From NCBI GenBank assembly GCA_913061335.1, contig CAJXTP010000013.1, forward strand, positions 1 to 23,986: a DNA stretch of 23,986 bases, written 5' to 3'. The notes under the pieces are model-generated. The model was not told the origin of the DNA. It ran no database searches and saw only the letters and a program-made list of their open reading frames with translations. The stretch is from an uncultured Loktanella sp. (GTDB taxonomy: Bacteria > Pseudomonadota > Alphaproteobacteria > Rhodobacterales > Rhodobacteraceae). Shown piece after piece: positions 1-6,080 of the stretch. Position 1 is the stretch's first letter; every line of letters begins with the position of its first letter. Made by a program: the position numbers and the translations under genes.

Positions 1-44
1 CACCTCTCTATTCGTCGGCAGCGTCAGATGTGTATAAGAGACAG
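1..44. other. Untrimmed Illumina Nextera adapter (sequencing artefact)
   Basis: Positions 12-25 read TCGTCGGCAGCGTC and 26-44 read AGATGTGTATAAGAGACAG, the Nextera read-1 primer site followed by the 19-base Tn5 mosaic end. Positions 4-11 (CTCTCTAT) match an i5 index of the Nextera set (S502/N502 as I recall), and 1-3 (CAC) fit the end of the P5 primer. The order P5 end, index, primer site, mosaic end is exactly the library construct. Genome sequence starts at 45, inside nrdJ. Any reading frame running through these bases, such as one beginning MCIRDS at 28, is an artefact. Confidence 0.98.
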
Positions 45-204
45 CATCAGAGGCCACCTGGCTCCAACCGTCGGGAATTTCGCAATTATCAAGCTTAAAA
101 ACAATCGTGCCATCCGGATTACGAATTTCCGATGTCGTAGATTTGAAAGTAAGTGTGGCGTAAGCGTCTTGGCCCGCAGTGGTGAAATTCCGTTCGATCT
201 TCAT
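45..204 (-). CDS. nrdJ: Adenosylcobalamin-dependent (class II) ribonucleotide reductase, N-terminal fragment
   Basis: The minus strand encodes 53 residues from an ATG at 204-202: MKIERNFTTAGQDAYATLTF, continuing through SEIRNPDG and ending PDGWSQVASD at the adapter junction. I recognise this as the start of the B12-dependent ribonucleoside-diphosphate reductase typical of Rhodobacterales. The family makes deoxyribonucleotides from ribonucleotides in the cytoplasm using adenosylcobalamin as radical generator. The full protein would be well over 1000 residues, so more than 90 percent is missing, cut by the contig end and not by mutation. A good ribosome site (AAGGGG) lies about 8 bases before the ATG. 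The upstream region carries NrdR-like boxes, which agrees with the identification. The catalytic cysteines lie beyond the fragment, so the identification rests on N-terminal similarity alone. Confidence 0.88.
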
Positions 205-247
205 GTGGTCTGCCCCTTATGTTCGGTTCGGCCGACGTTGCGGCCTA

Positions 248-263
248 CCGCTATATATTGGGC
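248..263 (-). promoter_or_regulatory. Degenerate NrdR-like box next to a palindrome
   Basis: On the minus strand the core CAATATATAG matches the centre of the NrdR consensus (ACACWATATATWGTGT) exactly, but the outer bases are poor: 12 of 16 agree. It lies 44-59 bases upstream of the nrdJ start and could equally be an AT-rich -10 region. It abuts the perfect palindrome GGGCCAACTTGGCCC at 260-274, whose role is unknown. Confidence 0.3.
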
Positions 264-385
264 CAACTTGGCCCTTCCAGTGTCGCCAATCAAACGCAAC
301 GATAGAAACCATTTCGCCCTATAAAAAGGGCTTCCACAGTATGATCGCAAGTGGATATTGCCTATTTGCGAAACACATCGCGCCG

Positions 386-401
386 ACACAACATCTAGTG
401 T
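386..401. promoter_or_regulatory. NrdR box (candidate) upstream of nrdJ
   Basis: ACACAACATCTAGTGT agrees with the NrdR consensus ACACWATATATWGTGT at 14 of 16 positions by eye. NrdR is the zinc-finger/ATP-cone repressor of ribonucleotide reductase genes. The site lies about 180 bases upstream of the nrdJ start. Its reverse complement ACACTAGATGTTGTGT agrees at 13 of 16 positions with the second site at 492-507, so the two sites support each other. Confidence 0.6.
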
Positions 402-491
402 TGATTTGATCTACTTGAGCTAAATGGCGCATCAAAGGGCCTTGGGTCAACGGAATTTTAACACAATTTGTCGATTAAAAATGTTGACGTA

Positions 492-507
492 ACACCAGAT
501 GTAGTGA
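492..507. promoter_or_regulatory. Second NrdR box (candidate) upstream of nrdJ
   Basis: ACACCAGATGTAGTGA agrees with the NrdR consensus at 12 of 16 positions and with the inverted first site at 13 of 16. The start-to-start distance is 106 bases, near ten helical turns. A poorer match, ACACAATTTGTCGATT, begins at 461, 31 bases before this one, which is the usual spacing of tandem NrdR boxes. That match is weak and I do not list it separately. Confidence 0.45.
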
Positions 508-538
508 CCACCCTGACAGCCCCGATTCACCCACAGGC

Positions 539-547
539 TTATCCACA
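539..547 (+). promoter_or_regulatory. DnaA box
   Basis: TTATCCACA is the perfect high-affinity DnaA box. It lies about 335 bases upstream of nrdJ. DnaA boxes upstream of ribonucleotide reductase genes are known, for example at E. coli nrdAB, so replication-linked control of nrdJ is plausible. A 9-base match can also occur by chance. No cluster of further boxes is seen, so this is not a replication origin. Confidence 0.5.
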
Positions 548-723
548 ATTCGTTAACTTGGACCCCATAACAAGAAACTTAAATAAACAGGCGACTTAGC
601 CGAATAGGTTGATGTTTTGGATCAACTAGCGCGATCCCCAACACAACAGGGAATCGAATTTATGGGAAAAACTCACAGCATAGGTCCGTGCGTCACTATT
701 TTGTAACGCTGCACCAAAAACAC

Positions 724-750
724 AAAAGCCGCCCAAATACTGGACGGCTT
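724..750 (-). terminator. Rho-independent terminator after tRNA-Pro
   Basis: On the minus strand a 9-base-pair stem (AAGCCGTCC pairing with GGGCGGCTT, one G-U pair) with a 7-base loop runs into a short T run (TTTTG). It lies 22 bases after the CCA end of the tRNA and is the obvious terminator of that transcript. Confidence 0.85.
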
Positions 751-771
751 GTGAACCTTCGAAGAAGGTAG

Positions 772-848
772 TGGTCGGGGCGATAGGATTCGAACCTACG
801 ACCCTCTGTTCCCAAAACAGATGCGCTACCAGGCTGCGCTACGCCCCG
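772..848 (-). tRNA. tRNA-Pro, anticodon TGG
   Basis: The minus strand reads CGGGGCGTAGCGCAGCCTGG and so on: acceptor arm CGGGGCG pairing with CGCCCCG, D arm GCGC-AGCCTGGTA-GCGC, anticodon stem-loop TCTGT-TTTGGGA-ACAGA with TGG at positions 34-36, and T arm GTAGGTTCGAATCCTAT. Discriminator A is followed by an encoded CCA (774-772). It decodes proline CCN codons, CCA best. It lies only 55 bases after the DUF192 gene on the same strand, so it may be co-transcribed with the cold-shock/DUF192 pair. Confidence 0.98.
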
Positions 849-903
849 AACAAGGGTGTCTCTAAAGGCGTTCAACTGATTTGAAAACCCCTATTTCGCA
901 CTT

Positions 904-1365
904 TTAGTCACAAGGTGCGATTGCGTCTGCCCCAAACGCCGGATGTTGCAAAATATCGCCTATTTTAACACCCAAACGAGCGACCATACCTGCGTTCACT
1001 TCGAGAACGTATTGAACACCGCCCCCGCCATTGATCACAGTTTCATCCAACGGAACTGCATTTTCATGGATCGACAGAATCCTACCATCGGGTCCCGCAA
1101 AAATCATATCGAGACCAATCAATGTCTTGCGCATCCAAAACGTGGCGCGCTGCGCACGCGGGTAAGCAAAAAGCATCCCTGACATCGTCGCCATTTCCGG
1201 AACATTCATTAACCCTTGCGACCGCTCAGCGGCATCGTCAGCAACGGTGACCGCAAAATTCGCGCGCCCCCAATCACCAGTAACCGTCACACGATCATCC
1301 GCACACGACGCATTGGCATGTCCGGCAAACCCTGCACACAGGGCGACAACAAGAGCAGTTTTCAT
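904..1365 (-). CDS. DUF192 family secreted protein
   Basis: A 153-residue protein. Residues 1-19 form a signal peptide (MKTALVVALCAGFAGHANA, then SCADD), so the mature protein should be periplasmic. The rest is one DUF192 domain: the signatures GLMNVPEM (51-58), SGMLFAYP (62-69), FWMRKTLIGLDMIF (76-89) and VLEVNAG (120-126) are in order. The biochemical role of the family is unknown. A frame-compatible start six codons earlier exists, but the ATG at 1365 overlaps the stop of the upstream cold-shock gene as ATGA and begins the signal peptide properly. Translational coupling suggests a shared transcript with that gene. The tRNA-Pro follows on the same strand. Confidence 0.9.
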   Translation of the reverse strand: MKTALVVALCAGFAGHANASCADDRVTVTGDWGRANFAVTVADDAAERSQGLMNVPEMATMSGMLFAYPRAQRATFWMRKTLIGLDMIFAGPDGRILSIHENAVPLDETVINGGGGVQYVLEVNAGMVARLGVKIGDILQHPAFGADAIAPCD

Positions 1366-1895
1366 TTTGAAATAGCTTCCCAACTGACAACGTCCACAGC
1401 CATTCGGCCCCGTTTTCCATCAATCAAACGTAGGCCAATTGCTTCACCTGCTTGAAGATCAGACAACCCGCACCGACGCAGAACTTCAATGTGCACAAAT
1501 ACGTCGGCACTGTCGCCAAAGATGTTGGCAAACCCAAACCCTTTGCCTTTATCGAACCACTTCACGCGGGCAGGTACAATTGGCTGCTCAAGAATATCTT
1601 CAACAGATATGTCTTCCATATCGCGCATCATCGGGACCGCGGCCAAACTATCCGGCGGCGTCAGCGAAAATATGTCCACTGCCTGTAGGCCGCGCTCCGA
1701 TTGTTGCACATCCATAGTGATGATCGTGCCATCCACAACCGAGCCTTGGCCGAAATTCCTCAAAACATTGGCGTGTAGCAAAATATCTGGCCCTCCAGCA
1801 TCGCTTACTACAAATCCGAACCCTTTTGCAGGGTCAAACCATTTGACGCGACCCGATTGCAGGTTGGACGGCGCAGTATCTTCAGTCGTGTTCAT
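1362..1895 (-). CDS. Protein with two cold-shock domains
   Basis: A 177-residue cytoplasmic protein with two cold-shock domains. The first covers about residues 15-78, with RNP1-like KGFGFV (24-29) and RNP2-like ILLHAN (38-43). The second covers about 108-172, with KGFGFA (118-123) and VFVHIE (132-137). They are joined by an acidic linker (RDMEDISVEDILEQP). The family binds single-stranded RNA or DNA and acts as an RNA chaperone or antiterminator; two-domain versions of this length are common in alphaproteobacteria. RNP2 of the first domain is unusual (LLHAN instead of FVHFS). I chose the ATG at 1895 with GGA just upstream; a TTG three codons earlier is possible. The 3' end overlaps the DUF192 gene by 4 bases. 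The 116-base upstream gap has a long T-rich leader, but I cannot show cold induction. Confidence 0.9.
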   Translation of the reverse strand: MNTTEDTAPSNLQSGRVKWFDPAKGFGFVVSDAGGPDILLHANVLRNFGQGSVVDGTIITMDVQQSERGLQAVDIFSLTPPDSLAAVPMMRDMEDISVEDILEQPIVPARVKWFDKGKGFGFANIFGDSADVFVHIEVLRRCGLSDLQAGEAIGLRLIDGKRGRMAVDVVSWEAISK

Positions 1896-1995
1896 TATGT
1901 CCAATCAACCGAGCGCCATCATTGGCATTCGGTACTGTTTTTTCATTTCATCTATTTACCACCAGAAAAAATAAGGTCTTTCAACCCCTCAAAAC

Positions 1996-2008
1996 TCACG
2001 AAGCGTGA
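1996..2008 (-). terminator. Weak hairpin after pdxH
   Basis: TCACG-AAG-CGTGA is a 5-base-pair perfect dyad just after the pdxH stop. On the minus strand it is followed by GTTTTG. It may be a weak intrinsic terminator of pdxH; the stem is short. Confidence 0.3.
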
Positions 2009-2011
2009 AAT

Positions 2012-2617
2012 TTACGGCGACAATCGCTGGATTTTCCAGGCATCATACACCCCTGCGCGGGACCAAGCGAACCGGTCATGCAACCTAAAATCGCCATCCG
2101 CCCAAAACTCGATCTGCTCTGGAACGATGCGGAACCCACCCCAAAACGGTGGTCTTGATGGGCTTATTCCGTGGCGCGTGCCTTGTTTTGTTACTTCTGC
2201 CATCAATGCGGTCCTACTGCTGAGTGGCTGGGATTGCGCTGATGCCCACGCCCCTAGTCGGCTTTGCAGTGATCGCGAGGCATAATAAGCGTCCGCCTGC
2301 GCGCCGTGTTCTTTTGTCACAGTTCCGCGCACACGAATTTGACGCCGCAGAGATTTCCAATGCATGACAAACGCCGCTTTTCCAGATTGAATAATCTCTT
2401 GGCCTTTCTGGCTTTCGTAATTTGTGTAGAAAACAAAGGCGTCAGCCTCGATGTCTTTTAAAAGAACCATGCGGGCATTTGGCATGCCGTTTGCGTCAAC
2501 GGTCGACAAAGCAATCGCATTGGGATCGTTTGGCTCTGCGGTGGTTGCCTCGGCCAACCACCGCAGACTGATTTCAAAAGGGTCATCGCCTGCAAAAATG
2601 CCGGTGCGTTGCGCCAT
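2012..2617 (-). CDS. pdxH: Pyridoxamine/pyridoxine 5'-phosphate oxidase
   Basis: A 201-residue enzyme, close to the usual family length. It oxidises pyridoxine or pyridoxamine 5'-phosphate to pyridoxal 5'-phosphate with FMN and oxygen, the last step of vitamin B6 cofactor synthesis and salvage. Visible signatures are the FMN-binding stretch RMVLLKD (49-55), FYTNYESQKG (63-72), HWKSLRRQIRVRG (86-98), FWGGFRIVPEQIEFW (158-172), the substrate-binding RLHDR (178-182) and the C-terminal WKIQRLSP. The ATG at 2617 has AAGGAA about 8 bases upstream. It diverges from fabI across a 111-base gap. Its product supports the PLP-dependent aminotransferase in this window only in the general sense of supplying PLP. 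Confidence 0.96.
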   Translation of the reverse strand: MAQRTGIFAGDDPFEISLRWLAEATTAEPNDPNAIALSTVDANGMPNARMVLLKDIEADAFVFYTNYESQKGQEIIQSGKAAFVMHWKSLRRQIRVRGTVTKEHGAQADAYYASRSLQSRLGAWASAQSQPLSSRTALMAEVTKQGTRHGISPSRPPFWGGFRIVPEQIEFWADGDFRLHDRFAWSRAGVYDAWKIQRLSP

Positions 2618-2641
2618 AATAGTAATTCCTTAGCTGTGTTC

Positions 2642-2657
2642 GCACGGCGGCCCGTGC
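2642..2657. repeat. Inverted repeat between pdxH and fabI
   Basis: GCACGG-CGGC-CCGTGC is a perfect 6-base-pair dyad with a 4-base spacer in the divergent pdxH/fabI promoter region. It could be an operator or a hairpin in the pdxH leader. No T run follows on either strand, so it is not an intrinsic terminator. Confidence 0.35.
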
Positions 2658-2728
2658 TCTTAACTTGCCGTGTCGGTATCAATCGCCTACACCGAGATTA
2701 ACACAGACCAACCAAAGGACGTAGCGGC

Positions 2729-3535
2729 ATGTCGTCAAATTTGATGCAAGGCAAACGTGGCCTAATTATGGGCCTCGCAAACAATAAATCAATAGCGTGG
2801 GGTATCGCAAAGTCATGTGCCGATGCAGGTGCGCAACTTGCGTTTTCATATCAAGGCGATGCGTTGAAAAAACGGGTTGATCCGCTCGCGGCAGAGCTTG
2901 GGTCTGATATAGTCCTGCCCTGCGATGTCGGTGACATGGACAGCGTGGATGCATTGTTCGCAAGCCTTGAAGAAAAGTGGGGCAAGCTCGATTTCATCGT
3001 ACACGCTATCGGCTTTTCAGACAAAAATGAATTGCGTGGCCGCTATGTCGACACCAGCCGTGAAAACTTTTTGAATTCCATGGATATCTCAGTTTATTCA
3101 TTCACCGCCGTCGTGAACCGCGCTGAAAAAATGATGAACCCAGGTGGGTCTTGCCTGACACTGACGTATTATGGCGCCGAACGCGTCATGCCACATTATA
3201 ATGTCATGGGCCTTTGTAAGGCCGCACTTGAAGCATCCGTACGTTACCTTGCCGAAGACCTGGGTAAAGACGGTATTCGCGTCAACGCGATTTCGGCGGG
3301 GCCAATAAAGACGCTTGCAGCATCTGGTATCGGTGATTTCCGCTATATTTTGAAGTGGAACGAACTGAACTCTCCGCTGCGCCGCACTGTCACCATCGAA
3401 GACGTGGGTAAATCTGCTGTGTATTTGTTGTCGGATCTTAGCTCTGGCACAACTGGCGAAGTCTTACACGTTGACAGTGGCTACCACGTTGTCGGCATGA
3501 AAGCCGTCGATGCGCCAGATATCTCAACCGTATAG
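2729..3535 (+). CDS. fabI: Enoyl-[acyl-carrier-protein] reductase (NADH)
   Basis: A 268-residue short-chain dehydrogenase-type enzyme that performs the last reduction of each fatty acid elongation cycle (trans-2-enoyl-ACP to acyl-ACP). FabI signatures: LIMGLANNKSIAWGIA (12-27) for the cofactor, VHAIGF (91-96), and the catalytic Tyr147, Tyr157 and Lys164 in TYYGAERVMPHYNVMGLCKA, one residue offset from E. coli Tyr146/Tyr156/Lys163. The glycine equivalent to E. coli Gly93, a triclosan-resistance position, is present (Gly95). The start has AAAGGA about 9 bases upstream. The LysE-type exporter begins 12 bases after the stop and the phosphoribosyltransferase 9 bases after that, so the three are probably one transcript. 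Confidence 0.97.
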   Translation: MSSNLMQGKRGLIMGLANNKSIAWGIAKSCADAGAQLAFSYQGDALKKRVDPLAAELGSDIVLPCDVGDMDSVDALFASLEEKWGKLDFIVHAIGFSDKNELRGRYVDTSRENFLNSMDISVYSFTAVVNRAEKMMNPGGSCLTLTYYGAERVMPHYNVMGLCKAALEASVRYLAEDLGKDGIRVNAISAGPIKTLAASGIGDFRYILKWNELNSPLRRTVTIEDVGKSAVYLLSDLSSGTTGEVLHVDSGYHVVGMKAVDAPDISTV

Positions 3536-3547
3536 TAAGGAAGTCCA

Positions 3548-4162
3548 ATGACCCTCGCCGGATTTCTCGCAGTTGCGTTCCTACATCTTCTTGCAGCGAT
3601 TAGTCCCGGGCCTGCCGTTATCATGGCCGCACGCACAGGCGTGACCGAAGGGCTGCGCACGGGTGCATTCCTTGCTGTGGGTTTGGGCGTTGGGGCCGTC
3701 ATCTGGGCTGCCGCTGCGTTATTCGGTCTTGGTCTGATATTTGCCGCTGCCCCCAGCTTGCTGTGGACGCTAAAAATTGGTGGCGCAGGCTATCTGTTGT
3801 GGCTTGCATATGGGCTATGGCGTGACGCTGACAAGCCGCTATTGACCGCGCAATCTAGTAAAGCCCCAAGATCTGCGGTCAGCGCGTTTAGCTTGGGCGT
3901 CTTTACCCAACTCGCAAATCCAAAGCCCGCCATCCTGTTTTCCGCCATTTTCATTGGCACCGTGCCTCAAACGACCCCATATTGGGTTTACGCGGCTCTG
4001 TTGTTTGTTGTTTTCGGGAACGAAGCAATTTGGAACACGATTGTCGCCCGCATCTTTTCGCTCGAGCGTAGCCGTACGATCTACATCTCGCTCAAGACCA
4101 TCATCGACAAAACTTTCGGCGGGCTGCTTGCTTTGCTTGGGGTCAAAATTGCCGCTACCTAA
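3548..4162 (+). CDS. LysE/RhtB family amino-acid exporter
   Basis: A 204-residue inner-membrane protein with about six hydrophobic segments. The family signature is at the N terminus: AISPGPAVIMAARTGVTEG (residues 17-35), followed by the glycine-rich second segment AFLAVGLGVGAVIWAAAALFG. The stretch QLANPKPAILF in the middle is the second conserved proline-containing motif. Members export amino acids or related metabolites by proton antiport. The substrate cannot be told from sequence. A strong ribosome site (AAGGAAG) precedes the ATG. Placement in a fabI/gpt operon gives no clear hint of substrate. Confidence 0.88.
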   Translation: MTLAGFLAVAFLHLLAAISPGPAVIMAARTGVTEGLRTGAFLAVGLGVGAVIWAAAALFGLGLIFAAAPSLLWTLKIGGAGYLLWLAYGLWRDADKPLLTAQSSKAPRSAVSAFSLGVFTQLANPKPAILFSAIFIGTVPQTTPYWVYAALLFVVFGNEAIWNTIVARIFSLERSRTIYISLKTIIDKTFGGLLALLGVKIAAT

Positions 4163-4171
4163 GGAAACTAC

Positions 4172-4690
4172 ATGACCGACCGCCTCCCCCACGAAAAAGG
4201 GTTCCACATTTCTTGGGATCAAATCCACCGCGATAGCCGTGCACTGGCATGGCGGCTTGATGGCAAAGGACCAGACGATGGCGCCTGGAAAGCCGTCGTC
4301 GCCATTACCCGTGGCGGCATGGCCCCTGCGATGATCGTCGCGCGTGAATTGGACATTCGCACCGTGGATACAATCTCGGTAAAATCCTACCATTCAGGCG
4401 GCGGTCAAGCCGACCAGCGCCGCGAAGCCGAGGTGCTCAAATATCCAGACGCCGAAATGATGGGTGACGGAACCGGTATCTTGATCATCGATGATCTGGT
4501 CGACAGCGGCAAAACCCTCGAAGTTGTGCGCGCGCTTTATCCCAACGCACATTGCGCAACAGTTTATGCAAAACCGCAAGGCGAACCGATGGTGCACACC
4601 TTTATCACAGGCGTGTCACAAGATACTTGGATTTTCTTTCCGTGGGATATGGCGCTTCAATACGTCGAACCCTATCGCGGCAAAGACTAA
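4172..4690 (+). CDS. gpt: Xanthine (guanine) phosphoribosyltransferase
   Basis: A 172-residue type I phosphoribosyltransferase. It converts xanthine, guanine and probably hypoxanthine with PRPP to the nucleotides (purine salvage). Motifs: WKAVVAITRGGMAPAMIVAREL (39-60), the first phosphate-binding region, and IIDDLVDSGKT (105-115), the PRPP loop with its two aspartates. KPQGEP (134-139) and WIFFPWD near the C terminus agree with the Gpt subgroup. E. coli Gpt is about 152 residues, so this form is slightly longer, as in other Rhodobacterales. The ATG is preceded by AAGGA. It is the third gene of the fabI cluster. Confidence 0.92.
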   Translation: MTDRLPHEKGFHISWDQIHRDSRALAWRLDGKGPDDGAWKAVVAITRGGMAPAMIVARELDIRTVDTISVKSYHSGGGQADQRREAEVLKYPDAEMMGDGTGILIIDDLVDSGKTLEVVRALYPNAHCATVYAKPQGEPMVHTFITGVSQDTWIFFPWDMALQYVEPYRGKD

Positions 4691-4817
4691 TTTCGATTTA
4701 CCTACCGGCGCATGTATTTCGAACTCAGGACGCGTACATTTTTCCGAGCTCAAATATGTCCGCCGGAGGCATCTTTGCAAAGAGGCGCGCGCCGCAGGCG
4801 CACATTTGGATCAACCC

Positions 4818-5987
4818 ATGGCTAATACACGCACCGCTGCCACCTTTTTCCCACCCGTAATGGAAGCCCGTCGTTGGCTCGACGGCGTGACCCACCCAAC
4901 AGATCGCCCCTTGATCAACGTAAGCCAAGCCGCACCCGTGGATCCGCCGCCACTCGCCATGCGGCAAGCCATGGCCGATTGGGTTGTCAACGATGACTCC
5001 ACGCATCTGTATGGTCCTGTCCTCGGCCTCGACGAACTCCGATCGGAAGTCGCGGCACAGTGGTCGTCAGCCTACCAAGGCGCGCTGCAACCCGACAACG
5101 TAGCGATCACATCAGGTTGTAATCAAGCCTTTGCCGCCGCGATCTCAACCTTATGTGCAGAAGGCGACGAGATCATTATTCCGGTCCCCTACTATTTCAA
5201 CCACCGCATGTGGCTCGATATGGCAGGTGTGAAAACCGTCCCATTGGACGCAGGCCCAAGCCTGATACCGGACCCAGACGCGGCAGCAGCCCTCATCACA
5301 CCGCGTACCCGCGCAATATCGTTGGTAACACCTAACAATCCTGGTGGTGTGGAGTATTCGGCAGACGTTGTGCAAGCCTTCTTTGACCTTTGCCGACGCC
5401 ACAAAATTGCGCTCATCATCGATGAAACCTACCGTGATTTCGACAGCCGCGAAGGTGCGCCGCATACCCTGTTTCAGGACTCCGACTGGGGCGACACACT
5501 GATCCAACTTTATTCGTTTTCCAAGGCCTACCGCCTGACCGGTCACCGTGTTGGGGCCATGATTGCAAGCCCTGCCCGCTTGGCCGAAGCCGAGAAATTT
5601 CTCGATACGGTCACAATATGCCCCAACCAGCTTGGGCAACGGGCCGCATTGTGGGGCATGCAGAACCTTGGCGTCTGGCTCGCTAGGGAAAGGCTCGAAA
5701 TATTAGATCGTCGGGCCGCAATTACCGAAGGATTTGGTAGCCTAGCCGACAAAGGTTGGGATCTGATGGGTTGTGGCGCCTATTTTGCCTACGTCCGGCA
5801 TCCGTTTGATCTACCCTCAGATCAGCTTGCGCCAAAACTGGTCCGCGATGCAGGCGTTTTGCTTCTACCGGGCACCATGTTCATGCCGCCAGAAATCTCT
5901 GCGGGTGCAAAACAGTTGCGCATTGCATTTGCCAATATTGATCGTGCGGGCATCGCTGTTTTGTTCAATAGGCTATCAAACCTCTAG
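4818..5987 (+). CDS. PLP-dependent aminotransferase, class I/II
   Basis: A 389-residue fold-type I aminotransferase. Seen: LYGPVLGLDELR (64-75), the TSGCNQAF phosphate-site loop (98-105), TPNNPGG (171-177), IDETYRDF (201-208) with the aspartate that contacts the PLP nitrogen, and SFSKAYRLTGHRVGAM (233-248) with Lys236 as Schiff-base lysine and Arg244. The substrate cannot be read from the sequence. The frame is open about 110 codons further upstream, but that part overlaps gpt and is not protein-like. The start MANTRTAATFF is chosen with GGA about 7 bases before. It lies 127 bases after gpt, so it may have its own promoter or belong to the same transcript. Confidence 0.85.
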   Translation: MANTRTAATFFPPVMEARRWLDGVTHPTDRPLINVSQAAPVDPPPLAMRQAMADWVVNDDSTHLYGPVLGLDELRSEVAAQWSSAYQGALQPDNVAITSGCNQAFAAAISTLCAEGDEIIIPVPYYFNHRMWLDMAGVKTVPLDAGPSLIPDPDAAAALITPRTRAISLVTPNNPGGVEYSADVVQAFFDLCRRHKIALIIDETYRDFDSREGAPHTLFQDSDWGDTLIQLYSFSKAYRLTGHRVGAMIASPARLAEAEKFLDTVTICPNQLGQRAALWGMQNLGVWLARERLEILDRRAAITEGFGSLADKGWDLMGCGAYFAYVRHPFDLPSDQLAPKLVRDAGVLLLPGTMFMPPEISAGAKQLRIAFANIDRAGIAVLFNRLSNL

Positions 5988-6031
5988 CATCCGCTTGCAC
6001 CTTGCCCTTATGCGCCCTATCCATTTGCGAC

Positions 6032-6047
6032 GCCTCACCATTGAGGC
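6032..6047. repeat. Hairpin upstream of the ppiD-like gene
   Basis: GCCTCA-CCAT-TGAGGC is a perfect 6-base-pair dyad with a tetraloop in the 93-base gap between the aminotransferase gene and the PpiD-like gene. Only an A run follows on the plus strand, so it is a poor intrinsic terminator in that direction. It may be a leader hairpin or an operator. Confidence 0.35.
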
Positions 6048-6080
6048 AAAAGCATATTGATTTGATAAGGGACTTCACCC

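Larger units (their letters stand above)
205..771. other. Long gene-free regulatory region between nrdJ and tRNA-Pro
   Basis: I see no believable gene in these 567 bases. The stretch is clearly more AT-rich than the flanking genes. It holds two NrdR-like boxes (386-401, 492-507), a degenerate third (248-263), a perfect DnaA box (539-547), a 15-base palindrome GGGCCAACTTGGCCC (260-274), a short dyad GCCCT-N6-AGGGC (316-331), a dyad GTTGAT-N7-ATCAAC (608-626), and the tRNA-Pro terminator (724-750). A cobalamin riboswitch would be plausible for nrdJ, but I could not recognise a B12 box on the minus strand. Short reading frames here show no protein-like composition. Confidence 0.7.

Noticed and set aside
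28..324. 98-residue plus-strand frame beginning MCIRDS
   Set aside because: The first residues are translated adapter, and the rest is antisense to nrdJ and its promoter region.
205..771. Cobalamin riboswitch ahead of nrdJ
   Set aside because: Biologically plausible, but I could not recognise a B12 box or the expected multi-helix layout on the minus strand. A covariance-model search would decide.
3839..4393. 184-residue minus-strand frame
   Set aside because: It crosses the junction of two convincing plus-strand genes (exporter and gpt) and has no family features.
4491..4817. 109-residue N-terminal extension of the aminotransferase
   Set aside because: It overlaps gpt in another frame, has no homology-like features, and the ATG at 4818 gives the normal family length.
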